Assembly (NCBI GenBank): GCA_964610575.1
Contig: CAZSYX010000003.1
Coordinates: forward strand, 1 to 64,000
Reading direction: 5' to 3'
Source: JADJWR01 sp964610575
Lineage (GTDB): Bacteria > Pseudomonadota > Gammaproteobacteria > Burkholderiales > Burkholderiaceae_F
Length of the DNA: 64,000 bases
Position numbers and translations under genes: made by a program. Position 1 is the first letter of the stretch; each line of letters opens with the position of its first letter. The notes beneath the pieces are model-generated. The model saw nothing but the letters and a program-made list of their open reading frames with translations. It was not told where the DNA came from and did not search any database. Positions 1-10,285 of the stretch are shown here, one piece after another.

Positions 1-1
1 C

Positions 2-1453
<1,452 letters not shown>

Positions 1454-1455
1454 CT

Positions 1456-2916
1456 TCAAAATCCCTGCGGCAGGTGACGATGCCAGTCGGTCGCCTGCTG
1501 GTACTGGTGTGCCATGCCGAGCATCTTCGCTTCCTGCAGATGGTTGGCCATCAGCTGCAGGCCCACCGGGCGCCCCTTGTCGCCGAAGCCGCAGGGGATG
1601 CTCATGCTCGGCACGCCGGCCAGCGAACCGGGCACCGTGTACAGGTCGGCGAGGTACATCGCCACCGGGTCGGTGGTCTTCTCACCGAAGCCGAAGGCGA
1701 CCGAGGTGGTCACCGGGCTGGCGATGACGTCGCACTGCGTGAACGCGCGCCGGATGTCGTCGGCGATCAGCCGGCGCACCTGCATCGCCTTGATGAAATA
1801 GGCGTCGTAGTAGCCGTGGCTCAGCACGTAGGTGCCGATCAGGATGCGCCGCTTCGGCTCCGGGCCGAAGCCCTCCGAGCGGCTTTTCTTCATCATATCG
1901 ATGAGATCGTCGTATTTCTCCGAGCGATGGCCATAGCGCACGCCGTCGAAGCGCGCCAGGTTGCTCGATGCCTCAGCGGGAGCAACGACGTAGTACACCG
2001 GGATGCCGAGCTCGGCATTGGGCAGAGAGATGTCGACCAGTAGCGCACCCAGACTCTCGTACTCGGCCAGCGCGGCGCGCACCGCGCGCTCGACATCCGG
2101 TTTGAGGCCCTCGCCGAAGAACTCCTTCGGCACGCCGATCTTCATGCCCTTGACCGGATCGTTGAGGTGCCGCGTGAAGTCCTCGCGCGGCGCATCGAGG
2201 CTGGTCGAGTCCTTCGGGTCGAAGCCAAGCATCTCGTTGAACACCAGCGCGCAGTCTTCCGCCGACTGAGTCATCAGCCCGGCAGTGTCGAGGCTGGAGG
2301 CGAAGGCGATCATGCCCCAGCGCGACGGCCGACCGTAGGTCGGCTTGGTGCCGGTGATGCCGGTGAACGCGGCCGGCTCGCGGATCGAGCCGCCGGTGTC
2401 GGTGGCAGTGGCCACCGGCGCCAGCCGCGCCGCCACCACCGCGCTCGAGCCGCCCGAGGAGCCGCCGGGCACCGCGCCCTTGTCCCACGGGTTCAGGACG
2501 TTGCCGTAGGCGCTGTTCTCGTTGCTCGAGCCCATCGCGAACTCGTCGCAGTTCAGTTTCCCCAGGCAGACCATGCCGGCGCGCGCCAGGTTGTCGACCA
2601 CCGTCGCATCGAACGGGCTCATGTAGCCCTCGAGGATCTTCGACGACGCAGTGCTCGCCCAGTCGCGGGTGACGAAGATGTCCTTGTGGGCGATCGGCAC
2701 GCCGAGCAGCGCCCCTCGCTCGCCGCGCGCGCGCCGCTCGTCCGCCGCTTTCGCCTGCGCCAGCGTGACCTCCGGGCGCAGGTCGAGGAAGGCGTTCAGA
2801 TCCCGGTGCTGCTCGATGCGCGTCAGCTGCAGTCTCGCCAGCTCGACGGCCGAGACTTCCCGCTGCTGCAGCAGTCGGCCGAGTTCCGCCACGCCCGCGT
2901 GGGCCAGTTCTGACAT
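1456..2916 (-). CDS. gatA: Asp/Glu-tRNA amidotransferase subunit A
   Basis: The amidase subunit of GatCAB; it releases ammonia from glutamine and channels it to GatB. The 486-residue protein has the amidase-signature Ser-cisSer-Lys triad: Lys78 in IAHKDI, Ser153 in PGGSSGGSSA and Ser177 in TDTGGSIREP. The spacing matches characterised GatA proteins. The frame stays open further upstream, but MSELAHAGVAEL at 2916 is the natural N-terminus and lies 11 bases after the gatC stop. It is the middle gene of gatC-gatA-gatB. Confidence 0.97.
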   Translation of the reverse strand: MSELAHAGVAELGRLLQQREVSAVELARLQLTRIEQHRDLNAFLDLRPEVTLAQAKAADERRARGERGALLGVPIAHKDIFVTRDWASTASSKILEGYMSPFDATVVDNLARAGMVCLGKLNCDEFAMGSSNENSAYGNVLNPWDKGAVPGGSSGGSSAVVAARLAPVATATDTGGSIREPAAFTGITGTKPTYGRPSRWGMIAFASSLDTAGLMTQSAEDCALVFNEMLGFDPKDSTSLDAPREDFTRHLNDPVKGMKIGVPKEFFGEGLKPDVERAVRAALAEYESLGALLVDISLPNAELGIPVYYVVAPAEASSNLARFDGVRYGHRSEKYDDLIDMMKKSRSEGFGPEPKRRILIGTYVLSHGYYDAYFIKAMQVRRLIADDIRRAFTQCDVIASPVTTSVAFGFGEKTTDPVAMYLADLYTVPGSLAGVPSMSIPCGFGDKGRPVGLQLMANHLQEAKMLGMAHQYQQATDWHRHLPQGF

Positions 2917-2927
2917 CGTTGTCCTTC

Positions 2928-3215
2928 CTATTCGACCACGCGCGGCACGAGGAACAGGCCGTCGGCAGCCTGCGGGGCGTTCTTCATGTTCTCTTCGCGC
3001 GCGCTGGTCTCGGTGACCCGGTCGTCGCGCAGGCGCTGATGGCCGCCGAGCGGGTGCGCCATCGGCGCCACGCCGGTCGTGTCGATCTCCTGCATCTTCT
3101 CGATCATCGCGAAGATGTCGTTCAGTTGCGCCAGCATCGCGCGGCGATCCGCGTCCGAGATCTCGATGCGCGCCAGGTGCGCGATGCGGGCGACGTCGTT
3201 TTCGGTCAGGGCCAT
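2928..3215 (-). CDS. gatC: Asp/Glu-tRNA amidotransferase subunit C
   Basis: A small (95 aa) structural subunit that stabilises GatA and wraps around the GatA-GatB interface. It shows the typical N-terminal helices (MALTENDVARIAHLARIEIS) and the conserved C-terminal part with ENMKNAPQA and a final LFLVPRVVE. It is first in the gatCAB operon and divergent from mreB across a 213-bp spacer. That spacer should carry both promoters; the best -10-like box for mreB is TATTAT at 3329-3334, with no good -35 box. Confidence 0.96.
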   Translation of the reverse strand: MALTENDVARIAHLARIEISDADRRAMLAQLNDIFAMIEKMQEIDTTGVAPMAHPLGGHQRLRDDRVTETSAREENMKNAPQAADGLFLVPRVVE

Positions 3216-3428
3216 CGTTGTCGGAAGGATCGAGAGTCGCGGCTATCCGCGAATGCATTCGGACGAGCGCGAAAATGCCAGACGCCGGGTAGGTGGATGC
3301 GTCTATCCATCGGGCGTCGCAGCAGGCGTATTATCGCGCACCTGACGCAGCGGCGCGGTGCTTTCTGAACGTCGTCCGCGTTGCGCTCCAGATCGCCCGC
3401 CTCACCCCATCTTGAGTCCTGCATCCGC

Positions 3429-4472
3429 ATGTTCGGCTTCATCCGCAGTTTCTTTTCCAACGACCTAGCCATCGACCTGGGCACGGCCAACACGCTGATC
3501 TACGTGCGCGGCAAGGGCATCGTTCTCGACGAGCCGTCGGTGGTTGCGATCTCCCAGGAGGGCGGACCCCATGGCAAGCGGACCATCCGCGCCGTGGGCA
3601 AGGAGGCCAAGCAGATGCTTGGCAAGGTGCCGGGCAACATCGAGGCCATCCGGCCGATGAAGGACGGCGTGATCGCCGACTTCACGGTGACCGAGCAGAT
3701 GCTCAAGCAGTTCATCAAGATGGTGCACCCGTCGAGCCTGCTGGCGCCGAACCCACGCATCATCATCTGCGTGCCCTGCGGCTCGACCCAGGTCGAGCGG
3801 CGCGCGATCAAGGAGTCGGCCGAGGCGGCCGGCGCCAGCCAGGTGTTCCTGATCGAGGAGCCGATGGCCGCGGCGATCGGCGCCGGGCTTCCGGTTTCCG
3901 AGGCCTCGGGCTCGATGGTGGTCGACATCGGCGGTGGCACCACCGAGGTCGGCATCATCTCGCTGGGCGGCATGGTCTACGCCGGCAGCGTGCGCGTCGG
4001 CGGCGACAAGTTCGACGAGGCGATCATCAACTACATCCGCCGCAACTACGGCATGCTGATCGGCGAGCCGACCGCGGAGAGCATCAAGAAGCAGATTGGC
4101 AGCGCCTTCCCCGGCTCCGAGGTCAAGGAGATGGAGGTCAAGGGCCGCAACCTCTCGGAGGGCATCCCGCGCAGCTTCACGATCTCGAGCAACGAGATCC
4201 TCGAGGCCCTGACCGACCCGCTGAACCAGATCGTCAGCGCGGTGAAGATCGCGCTGGAGCAGACCCCGCCCGAACTCGGCGCCGACATCGCCGACCGCGG
4301 CATGATGCTCACCGGCGGCGGCGCGCTGCTGCGCGACCTCGACCGGCTGCTGATGGAGGAAACCGGCCTGCCGGTGGTGGTGGCCGAGGATCCGCTGACC
4401 TGCGTGGTGCGCGGCTGCGGCATCGCGCTGGAGCGGATGGACAAGCTCGGCAGCATCTTCGCGCACGGCTGA
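3429..4472 (+). CDS. mreB: rod shape-determining protein MreB (actin homologue)
   Basis: A cytoplasmic actin-like ATPase that polymerises on the inner membrane and directs the elongasome. The 347-aa protein begins MFGFIRSFFSNDLAIDLGTA, with the amphipathic N-terminal membrane-binding segment and phosphate-1 motif DLGTANTLIY. Phosphate-2 is VVDIGGGTTEVGII and the adenosine motif is MMLTGGGALLRDL. An upstream in-frame ATG at 3381 would add 16 residues not seen in the family, so 3429 is preferred. It is the first gene of mreBCD-mrdA-rodA-rlpA. Confidence 0.97.
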   Translation: MFGFIRSFFSNDLAIDLGTANTLIYVRGKGIVLDEPSVVAISQEGGPHGKRTIRAVGKEAKQMLGKVPGNIEAIRPMKDGVIADFTVTEQMLKQFIKMVHPSSLLAPNPRIIICVPCGSTQVERRAIKESAEAAGASQVFLIEEPMAAAIGAGLPVSEASGSMVVDIGGGTTEVGIISLGGMVYAGSVRVGGDKFDEAIINYIRRNYGMLIGEPTAESIKKQIGSAFPGSEVKEMEVKGRNLSEGIPRSFTISSNEILEALTDPLNQIVSAVKIALEQTPPELGADIADRGMMLTGGGALLRDLDRLLMEETGLPVVVAEDPLTCVVRGCGIALERMDKLGSIFAHG

Positions 4473-4502
4473 TGCGGCGTTCGTGCCGCTAGCACGAACC
4501 CG

Positions 4503-5393
4503 ATGGACCACGGCCCGCCGCCGCTGTTCAACCAGGGCGTTTCGGCGCGCGCACGGCTGGCTTTCTTTTCCTTCCTGGCGATCGCGCTGATCATCGTCGA
4601 CGCCCGCGTGCAGGCGCTCGACACCATGCGCGCCGGCGTCGGCGTCGTGCTCTACCCGGTGCAGCGGCTGCTGCTGCTGCCGCGCGATGCGGCCTCGGCA
4701 GTCGGCGAGTACTTCACGACGATAGGCCGCCTGGTGGAGGAAAACGAACAGCTTCGCCGCGAGGCGATCGGGCAGGCGTTGCGAGCGCAGCAGGCGGCGG
4801 CGCTGGAGGCGGAGAACGCCCAGCTGCGGCGGCTGCTCGGCGCCAGCGAAAGCGCCCGCTCGCCGACCCTGCTGACGCGTGTGCTGTACGAGTCGCGCGA
4901 CGCCTTCTCGCGCAAGCTGGTGCTCGACCAGGGCCAGCAGGCGGGCGTGCGGCCCGGCCAGCCGGTGATCGATGACCGCGGCGTGGTCGGCCAGATCACG
5001 CGCGTTTTCCCGCTCACCTCCGAGCTGACGCTGCTCACCGACCGCGATCAGAGCATCGCGGTGCAACTGCTGCGCAACGGCCTGCGTGGGGTGGTGTTCG
5101 GCGACGGCCGGGGACTCGAGCTGCGTTTCATGGCGGTGAACGTCGACATCCAGGAAGGCGACCAGGCGGTGACCTCGGGAATCGACGGCCTGTACCCGCC
5201 CGGCCTGGCGGTGGGTACCGTGACCAGCGTGCAGCGGGCGGACAAGGAACGGTTCGCCCGCGTCGAACTCAAGCCGGCGGCCGGCATCAGCGAGCGCGTC
5301 CACCTGCTGGTGCTGGCGATCGACCCGCAGGCCCAGCCGCAGCGGCCGGCCGAGGACAAGCGCGCCGAGCCGCGCCGCGGAGCGCGGAAATAG
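4503..5393 (+). CDS. mreC: rod shape-determining protein MreC
   Basis: A bitopic inner-membrane scaffold of the elongasome whose periplasmic part contacts PBP2. It has 296 residues: a short cytoplasmic head, one membrane span at about residues 17-35 (ARLAFFSFLAIALIIVD), a coiled coil at roughly 75-115 (LVEENEQLRREAIGQ), then the beta-barrel domain with the conserved DRDQSIAVQ and GDQAVTSGIDGLYPPGLAVG stretches. The tail after residue 280 is charged and proline-rich. It sits 30 bases after mreB and 2 bases before mreD. Confidence 0.95.
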   Translation: MDHGPPPLFNQGVSARARLAFFSFLAIALIIVDARVQALDTMRAGVGVVLYPVQRLLLLPRDAASAVGEYFTTIGRLVEENEQLRREAIGQALRAQQAAALEAENAQLRRLLGASESARSPTLLTRVLYESRDAFSRKLVLDQGQQAGVRPGQPVIDDRGVVGQITRVFPLTSELTLLTDRDQSIAVQLLRNGLRGVVFGDGRGLELRFMAVNVDIQEGDQAVTSGIDGLYPPGLAVGTVTSVQRADKERFARVELKPAAGISERVHLLVLAIDPQAQPQRPAEDKRAEPRRGARK

Positions 5394-5395
5394 AG

Positions 5396-6013
5396 ATGGG
5401 CTTCTGGCGCGCGCTGCGCACGTCGTTCGCGCTGAACCGGCCGCGCAATGCGGAGCCGGTTGAACTGGTGTCGGCCGGCGGGCTCGCTGCCGGCCGCGCC
5501 GCATATCGACCGAGCGCGCTGCTGCTGCCGGCCCGGCCGCTGTTCATCTGGGGGACGCTCTTTGCGGCGCTGGTCCTGAACCTGCTGCCCGCCGGCCTGA
5601 CCGCCTGGGTGCCCGACTTCCTCGCGCTGGCCCTGGTGTTCTGGAACGTGCACCAGCCGCGCCGGGTCGGCATCGGCGCGGCCTTCGTTTCCGGGCTGTT
5701 GATGGATGTCCACAACGGCGCGCTGTTCGGCGAGCACGCGCTGGCCTACACGCTGCTGGCGTATGGCGCGATCACGCTGCACCGGCGGATGCTGTGGTTC
5801 CCGGTCGGCGCGCAGTCGCTGCACGTGCTGGCGCTGCTGCTGATCGCGCAGTGCGTGTCGCTCGCCGTGCGGCTGTGGGTCGGTGGCAGCTTCCCGGGCT
5901 GGGGCTACTTCGCCAGTTCGGTGATCGGGGCGGCGATCTGGCCGCTGGTCACCTGGATCCTGCTGGCGCCGCAGCGGCGTCCGCTCGAGCGCGACGACAC
6001 GCGACCGCTTTAG
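5396..6013 (+). CDS. mreD: rod shape-determining protein MreD
   Basis: The polytopic membrane partner of MreC in the cell-wall elongation complex. The 205-aa protein has a polar N-terminus of about 40 residues and then five to six hydrophobic segments, with the family motif GLLMDVHNGALFGEHAL in the middle. The start at 5396 is 2 bases after the mreC stop, which indicates translational coupling. The N-terminal extension is longer than in enterobacterial MreD (about 160 aa) but is not unusual in betaproteobacteria. Confidence 0.93.
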   Translation: MGFWRALRTSFALNRPRNAEPVELVSAGGLAAGRAAYRPSALLLPARPLFIWGTLFAALVLNLLPAGLTAWVPDFLALALVFWNVHQPRRVGIGAAFVSGLLMDVHNGALFGEHALAYTLLAYGAITLHRRMLWFPVGAQSLHVLALLLIAQCVSLAVRLWVGGSFPGWGYFASSVIGAAIWPLVTWILLAPQRRPLERDDTRPL

Positions 6014-6138
6014 CACCGGGCCGGCGCGCCGGCGAACGCATTAACCCCCATTATTGCGGCACCTGCGGGGCAAAGCTCAATAGAATCGCGCGCCATGGCA
6101 GCACGTTACGAATGCCCGCCGCCCGGCAGCATTCACGC

Positions 6139-8082
6139 ATGAAAACATTTCGCAACCCGCAGCAGGAAGTCGATCTGTTCCGGTCGCGGGCGGCCGTCGC
6201 CGCACTGTTCGTGCTGGCCGCATTCGGCGTGCTGGCGGTGCGGCTGTTCTGGCTGCAGGTGGTCAAGCACGACGAGCTGCACCAGAAGGCCGAGGCGCAG
6301 CGCACGGCGCTGGTGCCGGTGACCGCCAATCGCGGCCTGATCCGCGATCGCAACGGCATCGTCATCGCAGAGAACTTCTCCGCCTACACGCTGGAGATCA
6401 ACCCGCGCCGGGTGGAGGACGTGGCGGCGACGATCGACGACCTGGCCACGGTGGTCGACATCCAGCCGCGCGACCGGCGCCGCTTCAAGAAGCTTCAGGA
6501 CGAGCTGAAGGGGGCCGACTCGATCCCCATCCGCACCCGCCTGTCCGACGAGGATGTAGCCCGCTTCACGGCACAGCGCTACCGCTTTCCCGGCGTCGAG
6601 CTGCGCGCGCGGCTGTTCCGCCACTATCCGCTCGGCGAAATCGGCAGCCACATGATCGGCCACATCGGCCGCGTTTCGCAGGCCGACAAGGAGCGCATCG
6701 AAACCTGGCCGGACGCCGCCAATTACGTCGGCACCGAGTACATCGGCAAGACCGGCATCGAGGCGAGCTACCAGCGCGAACTGCACGGCACGACAGGCAT
6801 GCAGGAGGTGGAGATCACGGCCGGCGGCCGAGCCGTGCGCACGCTGACGCTCACCCCGCCGATGGCCGGCAATGCGCTTCGGCTGTCGATCGACATCCGC
6901 CTGCAGGAGGTCATCGAACGCGCCTTCGAGGACCGCCGCGGCGCGCTGATCGCGATCGAGCCGGAAACCGGCGACGTGCTGGCCTTCGTTTCCAAGCCGA
7001 CGGTCGATCCGAACCTGTTCGTCGACGGCATCGATCCCAAGGTCTGGGAGGAACTGAACGCCGATCCGGACAAGCCGCTGCTGAACCGGGCCCTGCGCGG
7101 CACCTATCCGATCGGCTCCACCTACAAGCCGTTCCTCGCGCTGGCTGCGCTCGAAACCGGCAAGCGCCGGCCCGAGCAGGTGATCAACGACCCCGGCTTC
7201 TTCATGTACGGCGGGCGCCGCTTCCGTGACTCGAACAAGGTGCCGCTGGGGCAGGTCAACATGCACACGTCGATCGTCAGGTCGAGCGACATCTACTACT
7301 ACCAGGTGGCCGACGACCTCGGCGTCGACACCATCCATGACTTCATGAAGCCGTGGGGCTTCGGCCAGATCACCGGCATCGACATCGACGGCGAGATGAC
7401 TGGCATCCTGCCGTCGACCGAGTGGAAGCAGCGCCGCTTCAAGCAGAAGTGGTACGGCGGCGAGACGATCTCGATCGGCATCGGCCAGGGCTACAACGCC
7501 TTCACCCTGCTGCAGCTGGCGCACGCCACCGCCACGCTGGCCAACGACGGCGTGGTGATGAAGCCGCACATCGTCAAGGGCGTCGAGGATGCCGTCACCG
7601 GCGAGCAGCGGCCGACGGTGCCGAAGGAAGGCCATCGGATCCCGGTCAAGCCCGAGCACATACGCCTCGTGCGCGAGGCGATGGTCGACGTGAACATCAG
7701 CGGCACCGGCCGCGGCGCCTTTGCCGGCGCGCCGTACAAGGTGGCCGGCAAGACCGGCACCGCGCAGGTGGTCGGCATCAAGGCCAACGAGAAGTACGAC
7801 GCCAGCAAGATCGACGAGCGCCACCGCGACCACTCGCTGTACATCGCCTTCGCGCCGGCAGGACCCGGCGAGAAGCCGGTGATCGCCATTGCGGCGCTGG
7901 TGGAAAACGGCGGCTTCGGCGCGCGCGCGGCAGCGCCGATCGTGCGCGCGGCCATCGACTACTACCTGCTCGGCAAGCTGCCGCAGGAAATGGCGCCGCT
8001 GAAGAGCGACCGTCTCCCCGCCGAGGCCGCGCGGCCGCAGGAGGCGCCGCGCCTGGCGCAGGCGGCGACAGGTGCGCCATGA
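6139..8082 (+). CDS. mrdA: peptidoglycan D,D-transpeptidase PBP2 (elongation-specific)
   Basis: A class B penicillin-binding protein that cross-links new lateral-wall peptidoglycan with its glycosyltransferase partner RodA. The 647-aa protein has an N-terminal membrane anchor at about 18-38, a pedestal domain and a transpeptidase domain. The catalytic motifs are Ser327-Thr-Tyr-Lys330 (SxxK), Ser382-Ser-Asp384 (SxD, as in other PBP2 proteins) and Lys538-Thr-Gly (KTG). A 125-bp spacer separates it from mreD; a TAGAAT box at 6081-6086 could be an internal promoter, but the -35 spacing is poor. A 15-codon frame (6095-6142) ends over its start codon. The gene overlaps rodA by 4 bases. Confidence 0.97.
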   Translation: MKTFRNPQQEVDLFRSRAAVAALFVLAAFGVLAVRLFWLQVVKHDELHQKAEAQRTALVPVTANRGLIRDRNGIVIAENFSAYTLEINPRRVEDVAATIDDLATVVDIQPRDRRRFKKLQDELKGADSIPIRTRLSDEDVARFTAQRYRFPGVELRARLFRHYPLGEIGSHMIGHIGRVSQADKERIETWPDAANYVGTEYIGKTGIEASYQRELHGTTGMQEVEITAGGRAVRTLTLTPPMAGNALRLSIDIRLQEVIERAFEDRRGALIAIEPETGDVLAFVSKPTVDPNLFVDGIDPKVWEELNADPDKPLLNRALRGTYPIGSTYKPFLALAALETGKRRPEQVINDPGFFMYGGRRFRDSNKVPLGQVNMHTSIVRSSDIYYYQVADDLGVDTIHDFMKPWGFGQITGIDIDGEMTGILPSTEWKQRRFKQKWYGGETISIGIGQGYNAFTLLQLAHATATLANDGVVMKPHIVKGVEDAVTGEQRPTVPKEGHRIPVKPEHIRLVREAMVDVNISGTGRGAFAGAPYKVAGKTGTAQVVGIKANEKYDASKIDERHRDHSLYIAFAPAGPGEKPVIAIAALVENGGFGARAAAPIVRAAIDYYLLGKLPQEMAPLKSDRLPAEAARPQEAPRLAQAATGAP

Positions 8083-9212
8083 ATGAAGTTGCACTGAAGC
8101 AGCCGTGGCAGCGCTCGCCGTTCGCGCTGTGGCTGCGCGACCGCCTGCTCGTGCTCGACCCGGCGCTGCTGGCGATCGTCGGTGCGCTGGCGCTGGTCGG
8201 GCTGGTGACGCTGTATTCGGCGGCCAACGATTTCCCGTGGCGCTTCACCGACCAGCTGCGCAACTTCGCCATCGCCGCCGCGGTGATGTTCGTTGCCGCC
8301 AACGTGCCGCCGACGACGTTGCAGAAGCTGGCGGCGCCGGTGTATCTCTTCGGCGTACTGCTGCTGGTCGGCGTCGAAGTGGCCGGCGTCACCGTCAAAG
8401 GGGCGACGCGCTGGCTCGACGTCGGCGTGACGCGGATCCAGCCGTCGGAAATGATGCGGCTGGCGCTGCCGCTGATGCTGGCCTGGTACTTTCACAAGCG
8501 CGAGGGCGCGCGCAAGCCGCTCGACTTCCTGGTCGCCGCCATGCTGATGGCGGTGCCGGTGGCGCTGATCGCCAAGCAGCCCGATCTGGGCACCGCACTG
8601 CTGGTGCTGTCGGCAGGGGTGTACGTGATCTTCTTCGCCGGCCTGCCGTGGAAGTGGCTCGCGGTGCTCGGCGTGGCCGGCCTGGCCATGCTGCCGGTGG
8701 CCTGGACGATGATGCACGACTACCAGCGCACCCGTGTGCTGACGCTGATCGACCCGACCACCGATCCTCTCGGCAAGGGCTTCCACACGCTGCAGGCGAC
8801 CATCGCCATCGGCGCCGGCGGCGCCTTCGGCAAGGGCTGGATGCAGGGCACGCAGACGCACCTGGAGTTCATCCCCGAGCGCACGTCGGACTTCATCTTC
8901 GCCGTGTTCTCGGAGGAGTTCGGCCTGGTCGGCAACGTGGTGCTGACGGTCCTGTTCCTGTCGCTGGTGGGGCGGTCGCTGCTGATCGCGGTCAACGCGT
9001 CGAGCACCTTCTCGAGGTTGCTCGCCGGATCGATTGGGCTGATCATCTTCACCTATGCGTTCGTCAACATGGGCATGGTCAGCGGCGTGCTGCCGGTGGT
9101 GGGTGTGCCGCTGCCCTTCGTCAGCTACGGCGGAACGGCGCTGGTGACGCTCGGGCTCGCCTGCGGCATGCTGATGAGCATCAACCGTCACAGGAAGCTC
9201 GTACAAAGCTGA
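8079..9212 (+). CDS. rodA: peptidoglycan glycosyltransferase RodA
   Basis: A SEDS-family polymerase that makes glycan strands from lipid II within the elongasome. The 377 residues form about ten membrane helices, and the SEDS signatures are present: RWLDVGVTRIQPSEMMRLAL, KQPDLGTALL, the loop HLEFIPERTSDFIFAVFSEE and the C-terminal GVPLPFVSYGGTAL. The start codon sits in an ATGA overlap with the mrdA stop, so PBP2 and RodA are made together. It is also called mrdB. Confidence 0.97.
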   Translation: MNEVALKQPWQRSPFALWLRDRLLVLDPALLAIVGALALVGLVTLYSAANDFPWRFTDQLRNFAIAAAVMFVAANVPPTTLQKLAAPVYLFGVLLLVGVEVAGVTVKGATRWLDVGVTRIQPSEMMRLALPLMLAWYFHKREGARKPLDFLVAAMLMAVPVALIAKQPDLGTALLVLSAGVYVIFFAGLPWKWLAVLGVAGLAMLPVAWTMMHDYQRTRVLTLIDPTTDPLGKGFHTLQATIAIGAGGAFGKGWMQGTQTHLEFIPERTSDFIFAVFSEEFGLVGNVVLTVLFLSLVGRSLLIAVNASSTFSRLLAGSIGLIIFTYAFVNMGMVSGVLPVVGVPLPFVSYGGTALVTLGLACGMLMSINRHRKLVQS

Positions 9213-9217
9213 ACGAG

Positions 9218-10198
9218 ATGACGGCGACTCCGTCGCCTGCGAAGCGTGCATGCGTGCGCACTGGCGCCGCATCACCGCCGCGCGCGCTCTTCGCCTTGGC
9301 GATGGCGGTCGCCATCGGCATTGCCGGCTGCAGCACGGCGCCGAAGCCTCCGCCGGCGGCCCAGCCGCCGCCATCAAAGCCGGGCGGCTTCTACCAGGAT
9401 GACGGCCCGCCGTCGCAGGTGCCGGCCGACATCATGTCGACGCCGGACGCGGTGCCGAAGATCGAGCCGTTCCACAGCGGTGCCAGCCGCCCCTATGTCG
9501 CGCTGGGACGCAGCTACACGCCGATCACCGACGACCGCCCATTGGTGCAGCGGGGCTTCGCCTCCTGGTACGGCCGGCAGTTCCACGGCAACCGCACGTC
9601 GACCGGCGAGATCTACGACATGTTCTCGATGACTGCGGCGCATCCGACGATGCCGCTGCCGAGCTACGCGCGGGTGACCAACCTGCGCAACGGTGCCTCG
9701 GTCATCGTCCGCGTCAACGATCGAGGGCCCTTCAGTGACGGGCGGGTGATCGACCTGTCGTACGCAGCGGCGATGCGGCTCGGCATTGCCGCCACCGGCA
9801 CCGGCGAGGTCGAGGTGCAGCGCATCACGCAGCGCGAGATTGCGGCCTCCTCGACGGTGCCCACCGCCGCTGCCGCGCCGCCGCTTCCTTCATCGGCCGG
9901 ATCTGCAGCAGCCGCCACGGCGCCGGCGGCGACGGCGAACGGTCGCTGGGCCGTGCAATTGGGGGCGTTCACCGGGGCGGACCGCGCGCAGGAACTGCTG
10001 GCGCGCGTGCAGGCCGAACTCGCCAAGCCGCAGGCAGGCAGCTTGCCGGCCGACCTGCAGCCGCGAATCGAGAGCGACGGCGGACTGCATCGCGTATTGC
10101 TCGGCGCGCTGCCGGAGCGTGAAGCGGCCACGACGCTGGCCACTCGCATAGCCGCCCTGCTGGGCGGCGGCATCGCGACGTACGTAATTCTGCGCTGA
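9218..10198 (+). CDS. rlpA: RlpA-family lipoprotein, septal-ring lytic transglycosylase with SPOR domain
   Basis: A probable outer-membrane lipoprotein that cleaves glycan strands lacking stem peptides. The 326-aa protein has a lipoprotein signal (LFALAMAVAIGIAGC), a Pro-rich linker, a double-psi beta-barrel domain (FASWYGRQFHGNRTSTGE to VRVNDRGPFSDGRVIDLS, containing the conserved Asp) and a C-terminal SPOR domain (RWAVQLGAFTGADRAQELL) that binds denuded peptidoglycan. It starts 5 bases after rodA and closes the operon. The enzymatic activity is family knowledge, not something the sequence proves. Confidence 0.93.
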   Translation: MTATPSPAKRACVRTGAASPPRALFALAMAVAIGIAGCSTAPKPPPAAQPPPSKPGGFYQDDGPPSQVPADIMSTPDAVPKIEPFHSGASRPYVALGRSYTPITDDRPLVQRGFASWYGRQFHGNRTSTGEIYDMFSMTAAHPTMPLPSYARVTNLRNGASVIVRVNDRGPFSDGRVIDLSYAAAMRLGIAATGTGEVEVQRITQREIAASSTVPTAAAAPPLPSSAGSAAAATAPAATANGRWAVQLGAFTGADRAQELLARVQAELAKPQAGSLPADLQPRIESDGGLHRVLLGALPEREAATTLATRIAALLGGGIATYVILR

Positions 10199-10285
10199 GC
10201 GCCGACTGCGGCGCCGGCAGCTTCGCCCGTATAGTCCCTTTCCCTCTTGTTACGGCCTGCCGCCTGACCGGCAGCCGTTGAGCCG

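Noticed and set aside
3465..5504. A very long open frame antisense to mreB and mreC (about 680 codons)
   Set aside because: High-GC coding DNA leaves antisense frames open. The sense genes have complete motifs, and the antisense translation is rich in Arg, Ala and His without any family resemblance. The same holds for long antisense frames at 6133-8094, 41178-43130 and 58218-59870.
10199..10285. A tRNA or small RNA between rlpA and the CorC-like gene
   Set aside because: The hairpin CTGCC/GGCAG near 10260-10277 is too short and there is no T-loop or anticodon-arm pattern; it is at most an mRNA leader hairpin.
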